DNA of 64,000 nt from Nonomuraea sp. PA05 (GTDB taxonomy: Bacteria > Actinomycetota > Actinomycetes > Streptosporangiales > Streptosporangiaceae): contig NZ_VSEY01000028.1 in NCBI RefSeq assembly GCF_008086045.1, forward strand, positions 1-64,000. Reading direction: 5' to 3'. The translations under genes were made by a program, and so were the position numbers. Positions 8,389 through 16,428 of this stretch are shown here, one piece after another. The first letter of the stretch is position 1. Each line of letters begins with the position of its first letter. The notes below the pieces were generated by a model that worked only from the letters and a program-made list of their open reading frames with translations, ran no database searches and had not been told where the DNA came from.

Positions 8389-9477
8389 ATGGGCAAGTTA
8401 TCGAGGCTGCTGGCCGGGCTGCTGCTCGGCCTGGCCGCGCTGCTGTCAGGGGCGGGGTCGGCGCAGGCGGCCGTTCCCGACGTGTGGGCCTTCGCCTACG
8501 TGGACAACGCCACCCCGCCACCGGGGTACATCATGAGCACCGCCCACCAGTCCGGCAGCTACAAGGCCGCCTGCCCGGCCGCCTGGGGGCAGGTGTCGAA
8601 CCCGTCCGTCGGCTTCTACCAGGTCACCTTCCCGTGCACCGGCGGCTACGGCGCCGGCATCGTGCACGTGACCGCCGTGGACGCCACGGGCGGCTTCTGC
8701 CAGGCCGGCCGCTGGGGCGCCTCGGGCCGCAACGAGCTGGTCTACGTGTGGTGCTTCGACGCCGCCGGCGCTCTGGCCGACAGGCGCTTCACGGTGCTCT
8801 ACACCGCCAGCACGGGCTCCTCGCCCGCCGGCAGCCACGCGTACGTGCACGCCAACGCCGCCGGGACGCTCATCACCGGCTTCAACTCGACCGGCCTGGC
8901 CAACACGGTCGTCCAGCAGGCCCCCGGCCGCTACCGGGTCGAGCTGCCCGTCCCGAACCCGCGCGCCTACACGGGTGACTTCCAGGTGACGGCGGTCGCG
9001 GGGAGCGGCACGCCCCGCCACTGCCGGGTCGCCGACTGGTCGCTCGGCCAGAACGGCTACCTGATCTACCTGGCCTGCGCCGACCGCGCGGGCCGCGACG
9101 CCGACAGCGGCTTCACCCTGTCGCACCACCACAAGCGCACGGTCTACGGGGTGCCTGGCCCGCCGATCCACCTCGGCTACCTCCTGCACCCGGTGTCCGG
9201 CGCGCCGATGCCCGACACCAACTACAACTCCGTCGCCGGGCCCAACGTGGCCGCCCAGGTCGCCCCCGGCCAGTGGGACGTCGTCTATCCAGGGGTCGGC
9301 GTCCGCGAGACCCACATGCAGGTGACCGCCTACAGCGGCCGGCCGGTCTACTGCCAGCTCTCCGACCTGTGGACGATCAGCGGCACCGACGCCGTGGCCC
9401 GTACCGTGGCCTGCTTCGCCCCGGGCGGAGCCCCGGCGGACAGCGCCTTCTTCGCCACGTTCGCGTCCAGCGCCTGA
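8389..9477 (+). CDS. Secreted protein of three tandem ~105-residue repeats
   Basis: The product is 362 residues, with a good Shine-Dalgarno (AAGGGGGAT) in front of the ATG. The signal peptide ends near SAQAA (28). The mature part is three copies of one module, at about 32-139, 147-246 and 262-360. Each opens with an aromatic Ala/Tyr strand, continues through a 'G.Y.V..P' strand and an 'H/F.VTAV' strand, and carries one Cys pair (C104/C122, C212/C230, C322/C342), then D/A..G..AD..F. The pattern suggests a disulphide-stabilised beta-sandwich repeat in a surface or extracellular protein, perhaps for binding. I do not recognise the family. It is monocistronic and ends 6 bp before a strong hairpin. 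Confidence 0.75.
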   Translation: MGKLSRLLAGLLLGLAALLSGAGSAQAAVPDVWAFAYVDNATPPPGYIMSTAHQSGSYKAACPAAWGQVSNPSVGFYQVTFPCTGGYGAGIVHVTAVDATGGFCQAGRWGASGRNELVYVWCFDAAGALADRRFTVLYTASTGSSPAGSHAYVHANAAGTLITGFNSTGLANTVVQQAPGRYRVELPVPNPRAYTGDFQVTAVAGSGTPRHCRVADWSLGQNGYLIYLACADRAGRDADSGFTLSHHHKRTVYGVPGPPIHLGYLLHPVSGAPMPDTNYNSVAGPNVAAQVAPGQWDVVYPGVGVRETHMQVTAYSGRPVYCQLSDLWTISGTDAVARTVACFAPGGAPADSAFFATFASSA

Positions 9478-9482
9478 CGCCC

Positions 9483-9516
9483 GCCCGTCCCCCCGCCCGG
9501 GGGCGGGGGGACGGGC
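9483..9516. terminator. Bidirectional G/C hairpin between convergent genes
   Basis: The arm GCCCGTCCCCCCGCCC is followed after two G by its exact complement, giving a 16-bp perfect stem with almost no loop. It sits between the stop codons of the secreted repeat protein (+) and the type VII cargo gene (-). No T-run follows on either side, as is common for actinobacterial terminators. Confidence 0.7.
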
Positions 9517-9518
9517 CA

Positions 9519-10622
9519 TCAGCGGGTGTAGTCGAGCGGGCCGTCGTTGAACAGCCTGAAAGGGCCGTTGGCGATGGCCCGCTTCAGCGCCTCCCTGTCT
9601 TCGTGGACGTAGTCCCCGCCGTCCACGCCGTACTCGGTGAAGTTGTTCGCACCGTAGGTCGCGCGGGCGTCCTCCTCGTAGCCGAGCTGCGTGCCGAAGC
9701 GGTACGCCGCCCGGTTGGCCGCCTGGTCCTCCTTGGTCCGCGCCTCGTAGTACTCCTGCGAATCCATGCCGAGGGGGTTCGGGTCCCAGCGGTTCCTGGC
9801 GATCTCGACCTGACGGACGAACTCGCCCGCCATGGCCTCGGAGGAGGACCAGCCGGCGCCGCCGATCCGGATGACGTTGAGGTTCCTGTCGTAGCCGGAG
9901 GCGTACTGGTTCCGCTCGCTCTGGTACAGGGTGGTGATGCCGTGCTCCTTGGCGTACGCGAGCGCCGCCCGCCCCTCGGGCGTCTCGTTCAGCACCATCT
10001 CGGCGGCCTCGCGGGCGCTCGAATTGTCGTCGAAGGGGTTGAGGGTGAGCGCGTCGGCCGTCACCAGGGCCGCCTGGAAGCCGGGCACGATCATGCCTCG
10101 GGCCAGCATGCGCTTGGCGAGGCGCAGGGCCTCGACCGCGTTCGAGCCGATGTTCCGCTCGATCTGGGCCAGGGTGGCCTGGAGCGCCTTGCGCGTCCCC
10201 ATCGTCCGGATCCTGGTGAAGAGCGCGCCCAGCGCCGGGCCCAGCGCGAAGGCCCGGATGATCGACAGCAGCAGCGCGAGGAGGGCCAGCACGACGACGT
10301 ACTTCCACACGGTGCGGAACACCACGACCGCGGTCGTCCCGGTGCCGACCAGGGCGTTGGCCAGCGCACCGTCGCTCATCCGCTCCTCGGTGCCGCCCCA
10401 GGAGCTCTCGAAGACGGACACGTCGCCGCTGTAGTTGCCCGACGCCCGCACCTGGGAGACGGCCGAGGCCGACTCCGCCTGGCCGCCCTGCGTGGCGGAG
10501 GCGAGGTCCAGCCACGATCCGGCCCCGTCCATGCGCTGCGTCTCGTCGGCGCGCGGCCACGGGGCGTCCGACGCGACGAGCCCGTGCACGGCCCGCAGGC
10601 CCGGCGGCATCTCCCAGCTCAC
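9519..10622 (-). CDS. Putative type VII cargo/effector, metallopeptidase-like C-terminus without zinc ligands
   Basis: The product is 367 residues. The N-terminal 100 residues are helical and WXG100-like. A hydrophobic segment lies at about 108-130 (KYVVVLALLALLLSIIRAFAL). The C-terminal 150 residues have the outline of small effector metallopeptidases: a strand-rich N-part with NVIRIGG, a helix where the active site should lie, then an acidic helix (DSQEYYEARTKEDQAAN) and an RFG helix. The expected HExxH helix reads AGEFVRQ here: Glu remains but both His are gone. Either the fold is a different one or the protein is a pseudo-enzyme. Its start overlaps the EspC-like gene (ATGA), so it is the last gene of a coupled three-gene cassette. 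No immunity gene is evident beside it. Confidence 0.6.
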   Translation of the reverse strand: MSWEMPPGLRAVHGLVASDAPWPRADETQRMDGAGSWLDLASATQGGQAESASAVSQVRASGNYSGDVSVFESSWGGTEERMSDGALANALVGTGTTAVVVFRTVWKYVVVLALLALLLSIIRAFALGPALGALFTRIRTMGTRKALQATLAQIERNIGSNAVEALRLAKRMLARGMIVPGFQAALVTADALTLNPFDDNSSAREAAEMVLNETPEGRAALAYAKEHGITTLYQSERNQYASGYDRNLNVIRIGGAGWSSSEAMAGEFVRQVEIARNRWDPNPLGMDSQEYYEARTKEDQAANRAAYRFGTQLGYEEDARATYGANNFTEYGVDGGDYVHEDREALKRAIANGPFRLFNDGPLDYTR

Positions 10623-10963
10623 AGTCCCTCCAGGCGGGCTCGCAGGTTGTTCGCGGCCTCGATGCCGGTCTGCTCCGCGTGCGAGTAGTTGCGATCCGAC
10701 GCCTCGGCCTTGGCGGCGTGGTCGCGCAGCGTCCGCGCCGTGGTCCCGAAGGCGCCGCGCACCAGCTCGGTCAGCCCCGCGAACTCGACGTCGAACTGCG
10801 CTCCCGGCCGCTCGGGCGGCGCTCCCGCGCCTCCGGCGTACTCGGCCCTGCCGAGCGCGCCGCCCAGGGCCCGCTCCAGGTTGTCCGCCTGATCCCTGAG
10901 CCGGCCCGCGGAGACGACGCGGCTGCCGTGGACGACCTGGATCCCGTCACCGTTGCCGTTCAT
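10619..10963 (-). CDS. EspC/WXG100-like small secreted-complex protein
   Basis: The product is 114 residues, mostly two long helices: residues 17-45 (VSAGRLRDQADNLERAL) and 62-110, with the ARTLRDHAAKAEASDRNY pattern seen in EspC-family type VII targets. No signal peptide is present. It stands between the YbaB-like and cargo genes and overlaps both by four bases, the usual arrangement in which a small helical partner pairs with the N-terminal helical domain of a cargo for export by an ESX/T7 machine. The machine itself is not in this window. Confidence 0.7.
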   Translation of the reverse strand: MNGNGDGIQVVHGSRVVSAGRLRDQADNLERALGGALGRAEYAGGAGAPPERPGAQFDVEFAGLTELVRGAFGTTARTLRDHAAKAEASDRNYSHAEQTGIEAANNLRARLEGL

Positions 10964-11343
10964 CGCTGCGTGCCCTGCCGCATCAGCCGGTCCAGCCGCG
11001 CGGTCAGCTCGTCGGCGGCCAGGAGGATCTCGTTCATGTTGCCGCGGGCGTCGGCCTCGATGCCCTTCAGCAGGGCGGTCAGCTCCGGCGTCTCCTGCCG
11101 CAGGGCCTCGGGGACGGCCCGCATGGCGCGCTCCTGCGCGACGGCGCGGGCCTGCCCGAACGCCTCCTTGATCGCGGCGGCCAGCTCCTCGGACGGCAGC
11201 CGCATCGCCCTGGGGTCGATCACCAGCCCCACCAGGTCGCTGGTGCCATCGACTTCCACCTTGACCAGGCCGTTCGCCGCTGCCGCGACCTCTCGCAGCT
11301 CGGCGAATCTGTCCAGGAAGTCGGCCTCGTCCGAGGTCGCCAT
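10960..11343 (-). CDS. YbaB/EbfC-family protein
   Basis: The product is 127 residues. The central part has the YbaB/EbfC signature (ANGLVKVEVDGTSDLVGLVIDPRAM), in which a short beta sheet is flanked by helices that dimerise. The start at 11343 has GAGGGG just upstream; an in-frame ATG 21 bp earlier (11364) lacks one. Housekeeping YbaB binds nucleoid DNA, but divergent copies like this one commonly sit at the head of EspC/WXG100 cassettes in actinobacteria, and their role there is unknown. Translationally coupled to the next gene. Confidence 0.7.
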   Translation of the reverse strand: MATSDEADFLDRFAELREVAAAANGLVKVEVDGTSDLVGLVIDPRAMRLPSEELAAAIKEAFGQARAVAQERAMRAVPEALRQETPELTALLKGIEADARGNMNEILLAADELTARLDRLMRQGTQR

Positions 11344-11485
11344 GGGCCCCTCACTTTCGGTCATGCTCGATGGCAAATTTCGGCCAAAGAGATCCAAGCA
11401 GAAGGGCGTGGCATCCCACGTGGTTGATCTTGAAAGTTCGCCCGCGGTTCACCGGCGGTTCCACCGGCGACGGGGCCAGGACATG

Positions 11486-11533
11486 AAAAAAACCGCCCCT
11501 ACCTGCGGTATATCCGCAGGTCAGAGGCGGTCT
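11486..11533 (-). terminator. Rho-independent terminator of ssrA
   Basis: Immediately after the tmRNA 3' end, the - strand folds into a stem of about 16 bp (CCGCCTCTGACCTGCGG against CCGCAGGTAGGGGCGG, one mismatch, ATATA loop), followed by seven T. It is one of the few canonical T-run terminators in the window. Confidence 0.85.
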
Positions 11534-11534
11534 G

Positions 11535-11918
11535 TGGTGGAGGTGGCGGGAATCGAACCCGCGTCCTTCAACCCCAAGTCAGGGCTTCTCCGGGCGCAGC
11601 CTGTTGTGCTTTTCTCAGCCCCGGCGATCACACAGGCGAGTCGCCGACGGGCTCAGCCACTGTTTGGTTTCCCGATCGCCCCCGTGGCCGGGTTGATCGG
11701 TTGAGCCTTCTAGCGATGCCAGACACCGGGCCGAAGGCACTCCCGGGCTGACAGTGGTTTCGCTACTTAGGCAGCGAGCGCCAGGGAGTCCCTGGCAGCC
11801 ACAGTGCTCTTGGAATTGGCACTTGTTGTTTACGGTCACAGGATTAACGAGGTTATGTCCGCAGTCCTCGGCCCGCTTCACCTGGCTTGCAAGGTCAAAG
11901 TCGAAGCCAGTCACCCCC
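11535..11918 (-). ncRNA. ssrA: tmRNA (transfer-messenger RNA)
   Basis: The 5' end GGGGGTGACTGGCTTCGAC (11918 leftward) pairs its first seven bases with CACCTCC before the discriminator A and encoded CCA at 11535. The 3' domain GGACGCGGGTTCGATTCCCG is the conserved T-arm. The length is 384 nt, normal for a one-piece tmRNA. With SmpB it rescues stalled ribosomes and adds a degradation tag. The partner gene smpB lies 2.2 kb upstream on the same strand, separated by a transpeptidase-like gene. Any protein frame across this stretch is spurious. Confidence 0.95.
11767..11820 (-). other. tmRNA tag reading frame
   Basis: Within ssrA the resume codon GCC (11820-11818) opens 17 codons then TAA. They give the tag ANSKSTVAARDSLALAA, with the expected protease-targeting end LALAA. 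The upstream AAACAACAAGT resembles the usual resume context. Confidence 0.85.
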
Positions 11919-11924
11919 TGTGCA

Positions 11925-11930
11925 GTTATC
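11925..11930 (-). promoter_or_regulatory. Possible -10 element of ssrA
   Basis: GATAAC on the - strand ends six bases before the tmRNA 5' end, matching four of six bases of TATAAT at the right spacing. A good -35 is not visible at 16-18 bp, so this is only a suggestion. Confidence 0.35.
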
Positions 11931-12029
11931 AACACGCCCCCGCCTGGACGGGGTCGCGCATTGATGAATGTACATGGGACAACACCCTCAACGCCAACTT
12001 AATTCCGGGTGTACCCGAGGACGCCGAAA

Positions 12030-12068
12030 CCCCCGGGAGCGCGGCGCTGAGGCACGCGCTCCCGGGGG
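12030..12068. terminator. Strong hairpin in the gap between the PBP-like gene and ssrA
   Basis: A perfect 14-bp stem (CCCCCGGGAGCGCG and its complement) encloses an 11-base loop. It is the only notable element in the gene-free stretch 11919-12225 and would end transcripts coming from the smpB/PBP-like operon before ssrA. No T-run follows. Confidence 0.55.
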
Positions 12069-12225
12069 CCGACCGGCAGGGTCGAGCCGGTCCGGACGGC
12101 AGGACTTCCCCCGAGATGAAGTCCTGTCTCATCACGGCGACTGGGACCGCAACCCCCCGAGCGGGCCCAGTCATTCAGTAAGACGCAACCCGCACCTCGA
12201 ATGGTTGCTCCGCGTCGCGACTATT

Positions 12226-14097
12226 TCACGGAGAGTTGCGCAGGCCCGCGAAGAAGCTGCCCGCGACGGCCGCCGCGTCGTAGTTCTTCGTCAGCACCGC
12301 GACGGCCACATCGCCCTGCCAGCCGACGAACCAGCCCTGTTGGTTGCCCGCCGACGCCCTGACGCCGTAGACGCGACCCTTGCCCGCCTGGGCGGGCGTG
12401 CCGGCCGCGCCGGCACGCATCATGGTCATCAGCGCCGCGCGCACCTTCGGGTCCATCGCCACCGGAGCAGGCTGGACGGCCGGCGTCGTCTCCGCGGCCG
12501 GGTCGGGCGACTTCGGCAAGGTGACCAGCACCGGCGGCCGCCACGTGCCCGACCCCACCGCCGCCGCCACCAGGGCCATGCTGAGCGGGCTCATCTCGAC
12601 GTTCTGGCCCGCGATCGCCTTGGCCTTGTCGGCGTCGCTGGACAGCTCGGGCAGCGACCCGCTGAACGACTTCAGCGGCAGCCGCCACGGCAGCCCCACG
12701 CCGAACGCCTTGGCGCTCCTGTTCAGCTCGTCGGCCGTGACCCGGCGGGCCAGCGAGGCCAGCGCCGTCACGCAGCCCTTGGCGAAGTTCTCCTGGAGGG
12801 TGGCCGACGTCGTGACGCCCGTGGACTGGCCGGCGTAGACGAACTTGGCCCCGCCCACCGTGCGCTCCTGCGGGCAGGCCAGCTTCTGCTTGGGGCTCAC
12901 GCCCTTCTTCAGCAGCGCGTCGGCGGCCACGATCGAGAACGCCGTGCCGGCGGGGAACTTACCGGCCAGCGCGTCGCGCTCCTGGTGCAGGCCCTTGGCG
13001 CTGACCGCGAGGATCTCGCCGGTGTCGCGCTGCACCGCCACCAGAGCGCTCGTCTCGGTGTCGGCCACCGCCTGCTCGGCCGAGGCCTGCGTGACCCGGT
13101 CGATGGTGGTCTTGACGGAGGCGTTCTGCCGCCCCGACCACTGTTTCAGCTCCGCGACCTGCTGGCCGGTCTTGAGGTCGAGGGTGATCACCGTGGTCTC
13201 GGTGGAGCCGGTCAGGTAGTTCTGGTAGGCCTGCTGCAGGCCGTTCCTGCCCACCGAGTCGCCGGCCCGCTGCGGGCCGCCGAGCTTCTGCTCCGTCTCC
13301 GGCGTGAGCGCGCTGACGCTGCCCACGATCTGGCGCGGCGCGTCGGGCTCGACCGGCTGCTTCTGCGGGTTGACCTCCAGCCCGTCGATGGCCTCCAGCT
13401 TCGCCTGCATCGACAGGTACCTCGAGCGCCCGAACGTCACGAGCTGCACGAAGTCGTCGGGCGGCGAGGACCTGACCCGGCTCAGCAGCCGGTCCTGGGC
13501 GTAGCCGGTGACCTCGGAAAGCTGGGCCACGACGCTCTCCGCCTGGCCGCCGAGCTGGTTGGGATAGACGCCCGCGACGTAGAGCACGGTGTCGCTCTGG
13601 AGCGGGTCGTCGTCTCTGTCGACCACCGGCTGGCGCGGCCGCGGCTCGGTGGCGACCGCGAACCGCTGCCCCTCCTTGAGCTGCGGATGCAGCACCGAGG
13701 GCGACCAGCGCACCTTCCAGACGCCGTCGACCAGATGCAGCGGCAGCACGCCTTCGTACTGCCACAGGGGGTTGTTCTCCCCCAGGTCGACCTCGGCGTG
13801 GAAGTCGGCCTTGGACTCCTCGCCGGTCACGCTGATGCTGGAGATCTTGAAGCGGAACGAGGCCGCGTCGAGCTCCAGCTTGGCGTCGGCCAGCGCCTGG
13901 CGCACCGTCGCCACGTCGCCGTCGGTGCGGCCTGCGGCCAGGTCGTAGTCCTCCGTCTGCCAGCCCACGAGGAAGTCGCGCACCGCGTCGTGCGGTGACG
14001 GCTCCTCGAAGCAGCCGGTCAGCGTGGTGCTCGCGACCGCCAGGGTGACGGTCGCGGCCAAGGTGCGGCGGGCGCGTCTCATCGGTTGCGGTGTCAC
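12226..14097 (-). CDS. Penicillin-binding-like lipoprotein with NTF2-like domain and degenerate active site
   Basis: The product is 623 residues. A lipoprotein signal (TTLTGC, Cys29) is followed by a MecA-type NTF2-like domain (35-150), a PBP dimerisation region (about 155-340) and a transpeptidase-like domain (350-620). The three catalytic motifs are lost. PGSTFK reads PAGTAFS (Thr385 for Ser, Ser388 for Lys), SCN reads GCV (441-443), and KTG reads RAS (580-582). The flanking strand WFVGWQGDVAVAV is kept. The intact paralogue at 44303 makes the alignment easy. It probably serves as a wall-associated scaffold or regulator, not an enzyme. The GTG start at 14097 lies 4 bp after the smpB stop, so the two are cotranscribed. 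An ATG at 14082 is possible. Confidence 0.85.
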   Translation of the reverse strand: MTPQPMRRARRTLAATVTLAVASTTLTGCFEEPSPHDAVRDFLVGWQTEDYDLAAGRTDGDVATVRQALADAKLELDAASFRFKISSISVTGEESKADFHAEVDLGENNPLWQYEGVLPLHLVDGVWKVRWSPSVLHPQLKEGQRFAVATEPRPRQPVVDRDDDPLQSDTVLYVAGVYPNQLGGQAESVVAQLSEVTGYAQDRLLSRVRSSPPDDFVQLVTFGRSRYLSMQAKLEAIDGLEVNPQKQPVEPDAPRQIVGSVSALTPETEQKLGGPQRAGDSVGRNGLQQAYQNYLTGSTETTVITLDLKTGQQVAELKQWSGRQNASVKTTIDRVTQASAEQAVADTETSALVAVQRDTGEILAVSAKGLHQERDALAGKFPAGTAFSIVAADALLKKGVSPKQKLACPQERTVGGAKFVYAGQSTGVTTSATLQENFAKGCVTALASLARRVTADELNRSAKAFGVGLPWRLPLKSFSGSLPELSSDADKAKAIAGQNVEMSPLSMALVAAAVGSGTWRPPVLVTLPKSPDPAAETTPAVQPAPVAMDPKVRAALMTMMRAGAAGTPAQAGKGRVYGVRASAGNQQGWFVGWQGDVAVAVLTKNYDAAAVAGSFFAGLRNSP

Positions 14098-14116
14098 ACT
14101 CTCATCGGTTGCGGTG
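14077..14116. repeat. 17-bp direct repeat at the smpB/PBP-like junction
   Basis: TCTCATCGGTTGCGGTG occurs at 14077-14093 and again at 14100-14116, period 23. One copy covers the smpB stop; the other covers codons 3-8 of the next gene, so the junction looks like a local duplication. Confidence 0.7.
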
Positions 14117-14569
14117 CCGCAGCGCCCGGGCCATCTCCCGCTTGGCCTGCTGCTCCGCCAGCGCCTGCCGCTTGTCCCAGTCTTTCTTGCCCCGGGCCAC
14201 GGCGATCTCGACCTTGGCCCTGCCGTCCTTGAAGTAGAGCGTCAGCGGCACGATCGTCAGCCCGCCCTCCTTCGTCGCGGCGGCGAGCTTGTCGATCTCC
14301 TTGCGGTGCAGCAGCAGCTTGCGCTTGCGGCGCGCCGTGTGGTTGGTCCACGTACCCTGCGAGTATTCGGGGATGTGCACGTTGAGCAGCCACGCTTCGT
14401 TGCCGTCGATGCTGGCGTAGCCGTCGACGAGCGAGGCGCGGCCCTCGCGCAGCGACTTCACCTCGGTGCCCTGCAGCACCAGACCCGCCTCGAACGTGTC
14501 CTCGACGTGGTAGTCGTGCCGAGCGCGCTTGTTCTGGGCGATGACCTTCCGCCCGGTCTCACGTGGCAT
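14102..14569 (-). CDS. smpB: SsrA-binding protein SmpB
   Basis: The product is 155 residues, the usual size. It has the conserved start region KVIAQNKRARHDYHVEDTFEAG, then LQGTEVKSLREGRASLVDGYA, the NHTARRKRKLLLHRKEI core, and a basic C-terminal tail (GKKDWDKRQALAEQQAKREMARAL) that reads the ribosomal mRNA channel. It binds tmRNA and is required for trans-translation. It follows ftsX by 47 bp on the same strand and is followed at once by the PBP-like lipoprotein gene. Confidence 0.97.
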   Translation of the reverse strand: MPRETGRKVIAQNKRARHDYHVEDTFEAGLVLQGTEVKSLREGRASLVDGYASIDGNEAWLLNVHIPEYSQGTWTNHTARRKRKLLLHRKEIDKLAAATKEGGLTIVPLTLYFKDGRAKVEIAVARGKKDWDKRQALAEQQAKREMARALRHRNR

Positions 14570-14616
14570 GCTTCGACTTTACCGGCGACCGGGGCGGTCA
14601 CGACCCAAGCGCACCC

Positions 14617-15516
14617 CTACACCCTGAGGTAGCGGCGCAGCGTCACGAACGAGGCCAGGATACAGATCACGACACCGATGATCATAGTGAGCGTGATCGT
14701 CTGCGCCAGGTCGTTCCAGCCGAGCCCGGTGCCGAAGAAGGTGACGACCTCGTCGAACAGGAACACCTTCGCCAGGATCAGGATGACCGCGGCGAACACC
14801 CCGCCGACCAGGCCGGCGATGACGCCTTCCATGACGAACGGAAGCTGGATGTAGAGGTTGGAGGCGCCGACCAGCCGCATGATGCCCGTCTCCCTGCGCC
14901 GGTTGAACGCCGACAGCCGCACCGTGTTGCCGATCAGCAGGGCCGCCGCCAGCACCAGCACGATGGCCACCGAGAGGGCGGCGATCGCCAGCGTGTTGAG
15001 CAGGTTGAAGAACGGGGAGATGAGTTGCTTCTGGTCCATCACCTGCGCCACGCCGGGCTGGCCCTTCATGGCGTCGATGACGGGCTGGTAGTTGTCGGGG
15101 TCCTGGAGGCTGATCCTGAACGACTGGGGCAGATCCTCGACCTTGGTCGCGTCGACGAGGGCCTTGTTGGACGAGAACGACTGCTTGAAGTTCTCGTACG
15201 CGGCTGTCTCGTCCTCGAAGAGCACACCCTTCACCCCGGGGGTGTTCTTGATGTGCTCCTGGAGCGCCTTGGTCTGCGCGGGCGAGATCGCCTTGCCGTT
15301 GCAGGCCGGCATGGCCGTCCCCTTCTTACAGAGGAAGACCGAGACTTCGACCTTGTCGGCCCAGTAGCCGTTCATCAGCCCGACCTGGCTGTTGATCATC
15401 AGGCCGACGCCCAGGAGTGCCATGCTGACCGCCACGGTGATGACGACGGCGATCGTCATGGTCAGGTTGCGACGGAGGCCGATCCAGACCTCGGAGAAGA
15501 TGAAATTCGCCCGCAT
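14617..15516 (-). CDS. ftsX: Cell division protein FtsX (permease-like)
   Basis: The product is 299 residues. One N-terminal membrane helix (about 22-42) precedes the extracytoplasmic domain (45-170, with the Cys pair CKKGTAMPAC typical of actinobacterial FtsX). Three helices follow (about 172-196, 220-245, 265-288). With FtsE it forms the complex that transmits a cytoplasmic ATPase signal across the membrane to peptidoglycan hydrolases. Its ATG lies 20 bp after the ftsE stop. Confidence 0.95.
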   Translation of the reverse strand: MRANFIFSEVWIGLRRNLTMTIAVVITVAVSMALLGVGLMINSQVGLMNGYWADKVEVSVFLCKKGTAMPACNGKAISPAQTKALQEHIKNTPGVKGVLFEDETAAYENFKQSFSSNKALVDATKVEDLPQSFRISLQDPDNYQPVIDAMKGQPGVAQVMDQKQLISPFFNLLNTLAIAALSVAIVLVLAAALLIGNTVRLSAFNRRRETGIMRLVGASNLYIQLPFVMEGVIAGLVGGVFAAVILILAKVFLFDEVVTFFGTGLGWNDLAQTITLTMIIGVVICILASFVTLRRYLRV

Positions 15517-15536
15517 GTCTTGTCTGCAGCTCCCTG

Positions 15537-16226
15537 TCAGTACGCCTGGCCGTACACGCCACGCGACTGGTCACGGACGATCTTGCCGTCCTCCAGCTCC
15601 ACGACACGCTTACGCATGGAGTCGACGATGGCCGCGTCGTGCGTGGCCATGACGACCGTGGTGCCAGTCCTGTTGATGCGGTCGAGCACCTTCATGATGC
15701 CGATGCTCGTCGCGGGGTCGATGTTGCCCGTGGGCTCGTCGGCCAGCAGGATCATCGGCCTGTTGACGAACGCGCGGGCCATGGCGACGCGCTGCTGCTC
15801 GCCGCCGGACAGCTCGTCGGGCATGCGGTGGGCCTTGCCCTCCAGGCCGACCAGCTCGACGACCTCGGGCACCACCTTGCGGATGAACCGCCGTGGCTTG
15901 CCGATGACCTCGAGGGCGAACGCCACGTTCTCGTAGACGTTCTTGTTGGGGAGCAGCCTGAAGTCCTGGAAGACGCAGCCGATGCGGCGGCGCAGGTGCG
16001 GCACCTTGAAGTTGGAGAGGCGGGCCAGGTCCTTGCCGGCGACGTGGATCGCGCCGGAGTTGGGCCGCTCCTCCTTGAGGATCAGACGCAGGAACGTCGA
16101 CTTGCCTGATCCCGAGGGACCGACGAGGAACACGAACTCGCCCTTGTCCACGTCAACGGATACGTGGTCGAGGGCGGGCCGGTTCTGGTTCGCGTAGACC
16201 TTGGTGACATTATCGAAATGGATCAC
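15537..16226 (-). CDS. ftsE: Cell division ATP-binding protein FtsE
   Basis: The product is 229 residues. It has Walker A GPSGSGKST (36-44), the ABC signature LSGGEQQRVAMARA, Walker B PMILLADEPTGNID, and the H-loop VVMATHDAAIVD. It opens with MIHFDNVTKVY as in other FtsE proteins. It is the first gene of ftsE-ftsX-smpB-PBP-like. The 202 bp upstream separate it from a divergent small zinc-ribbon gene and must hold both promoters. Confidence 0.96.
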   Translation of the reverse strand: MIHFDNVTKVYANQNRPALDHVSVDVDKGEFVFLVGPSGSGKSTFLRLILKEERPNSGAIHVAGKDLARLSNFKVPHLRRRIGCVFQDFRLLPNKNVYENVAFALEVIGKPRRFIRKVVPEVVELVGLEGKAHRMPDELSGGEQQRVAMARAFVNRPMILLADEPTGNIDPATSIGIMKVLDRINRTGTTVVMATHDAAIVDSMRKRVVELEDGKIVRDQSRGVYGQAY

Positions 16227-16428
16227 GAGAGCATCACGGCATGCCAGTCTAGGGGTCAGGACGGAAGCGAGGGTGGCACATGCCCACTTCCCGCCACCGG
16301 CCGATCGGGGGCGTTGACTTTACTGATGATCGACGTTCCGATTGGCCAGACGACAGTCTAGGGGGAAGACTGGCATGGAACGTCCATAACGGAAACAAAA
16401 CGATTGTGCGGCTAGACTTGGGGCTGTC

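Noticed and set aside
11615..11935. A 106-residue - strand protein frame
   Set aside because: It lies within tmRNA; only the 17-codon tag is read.
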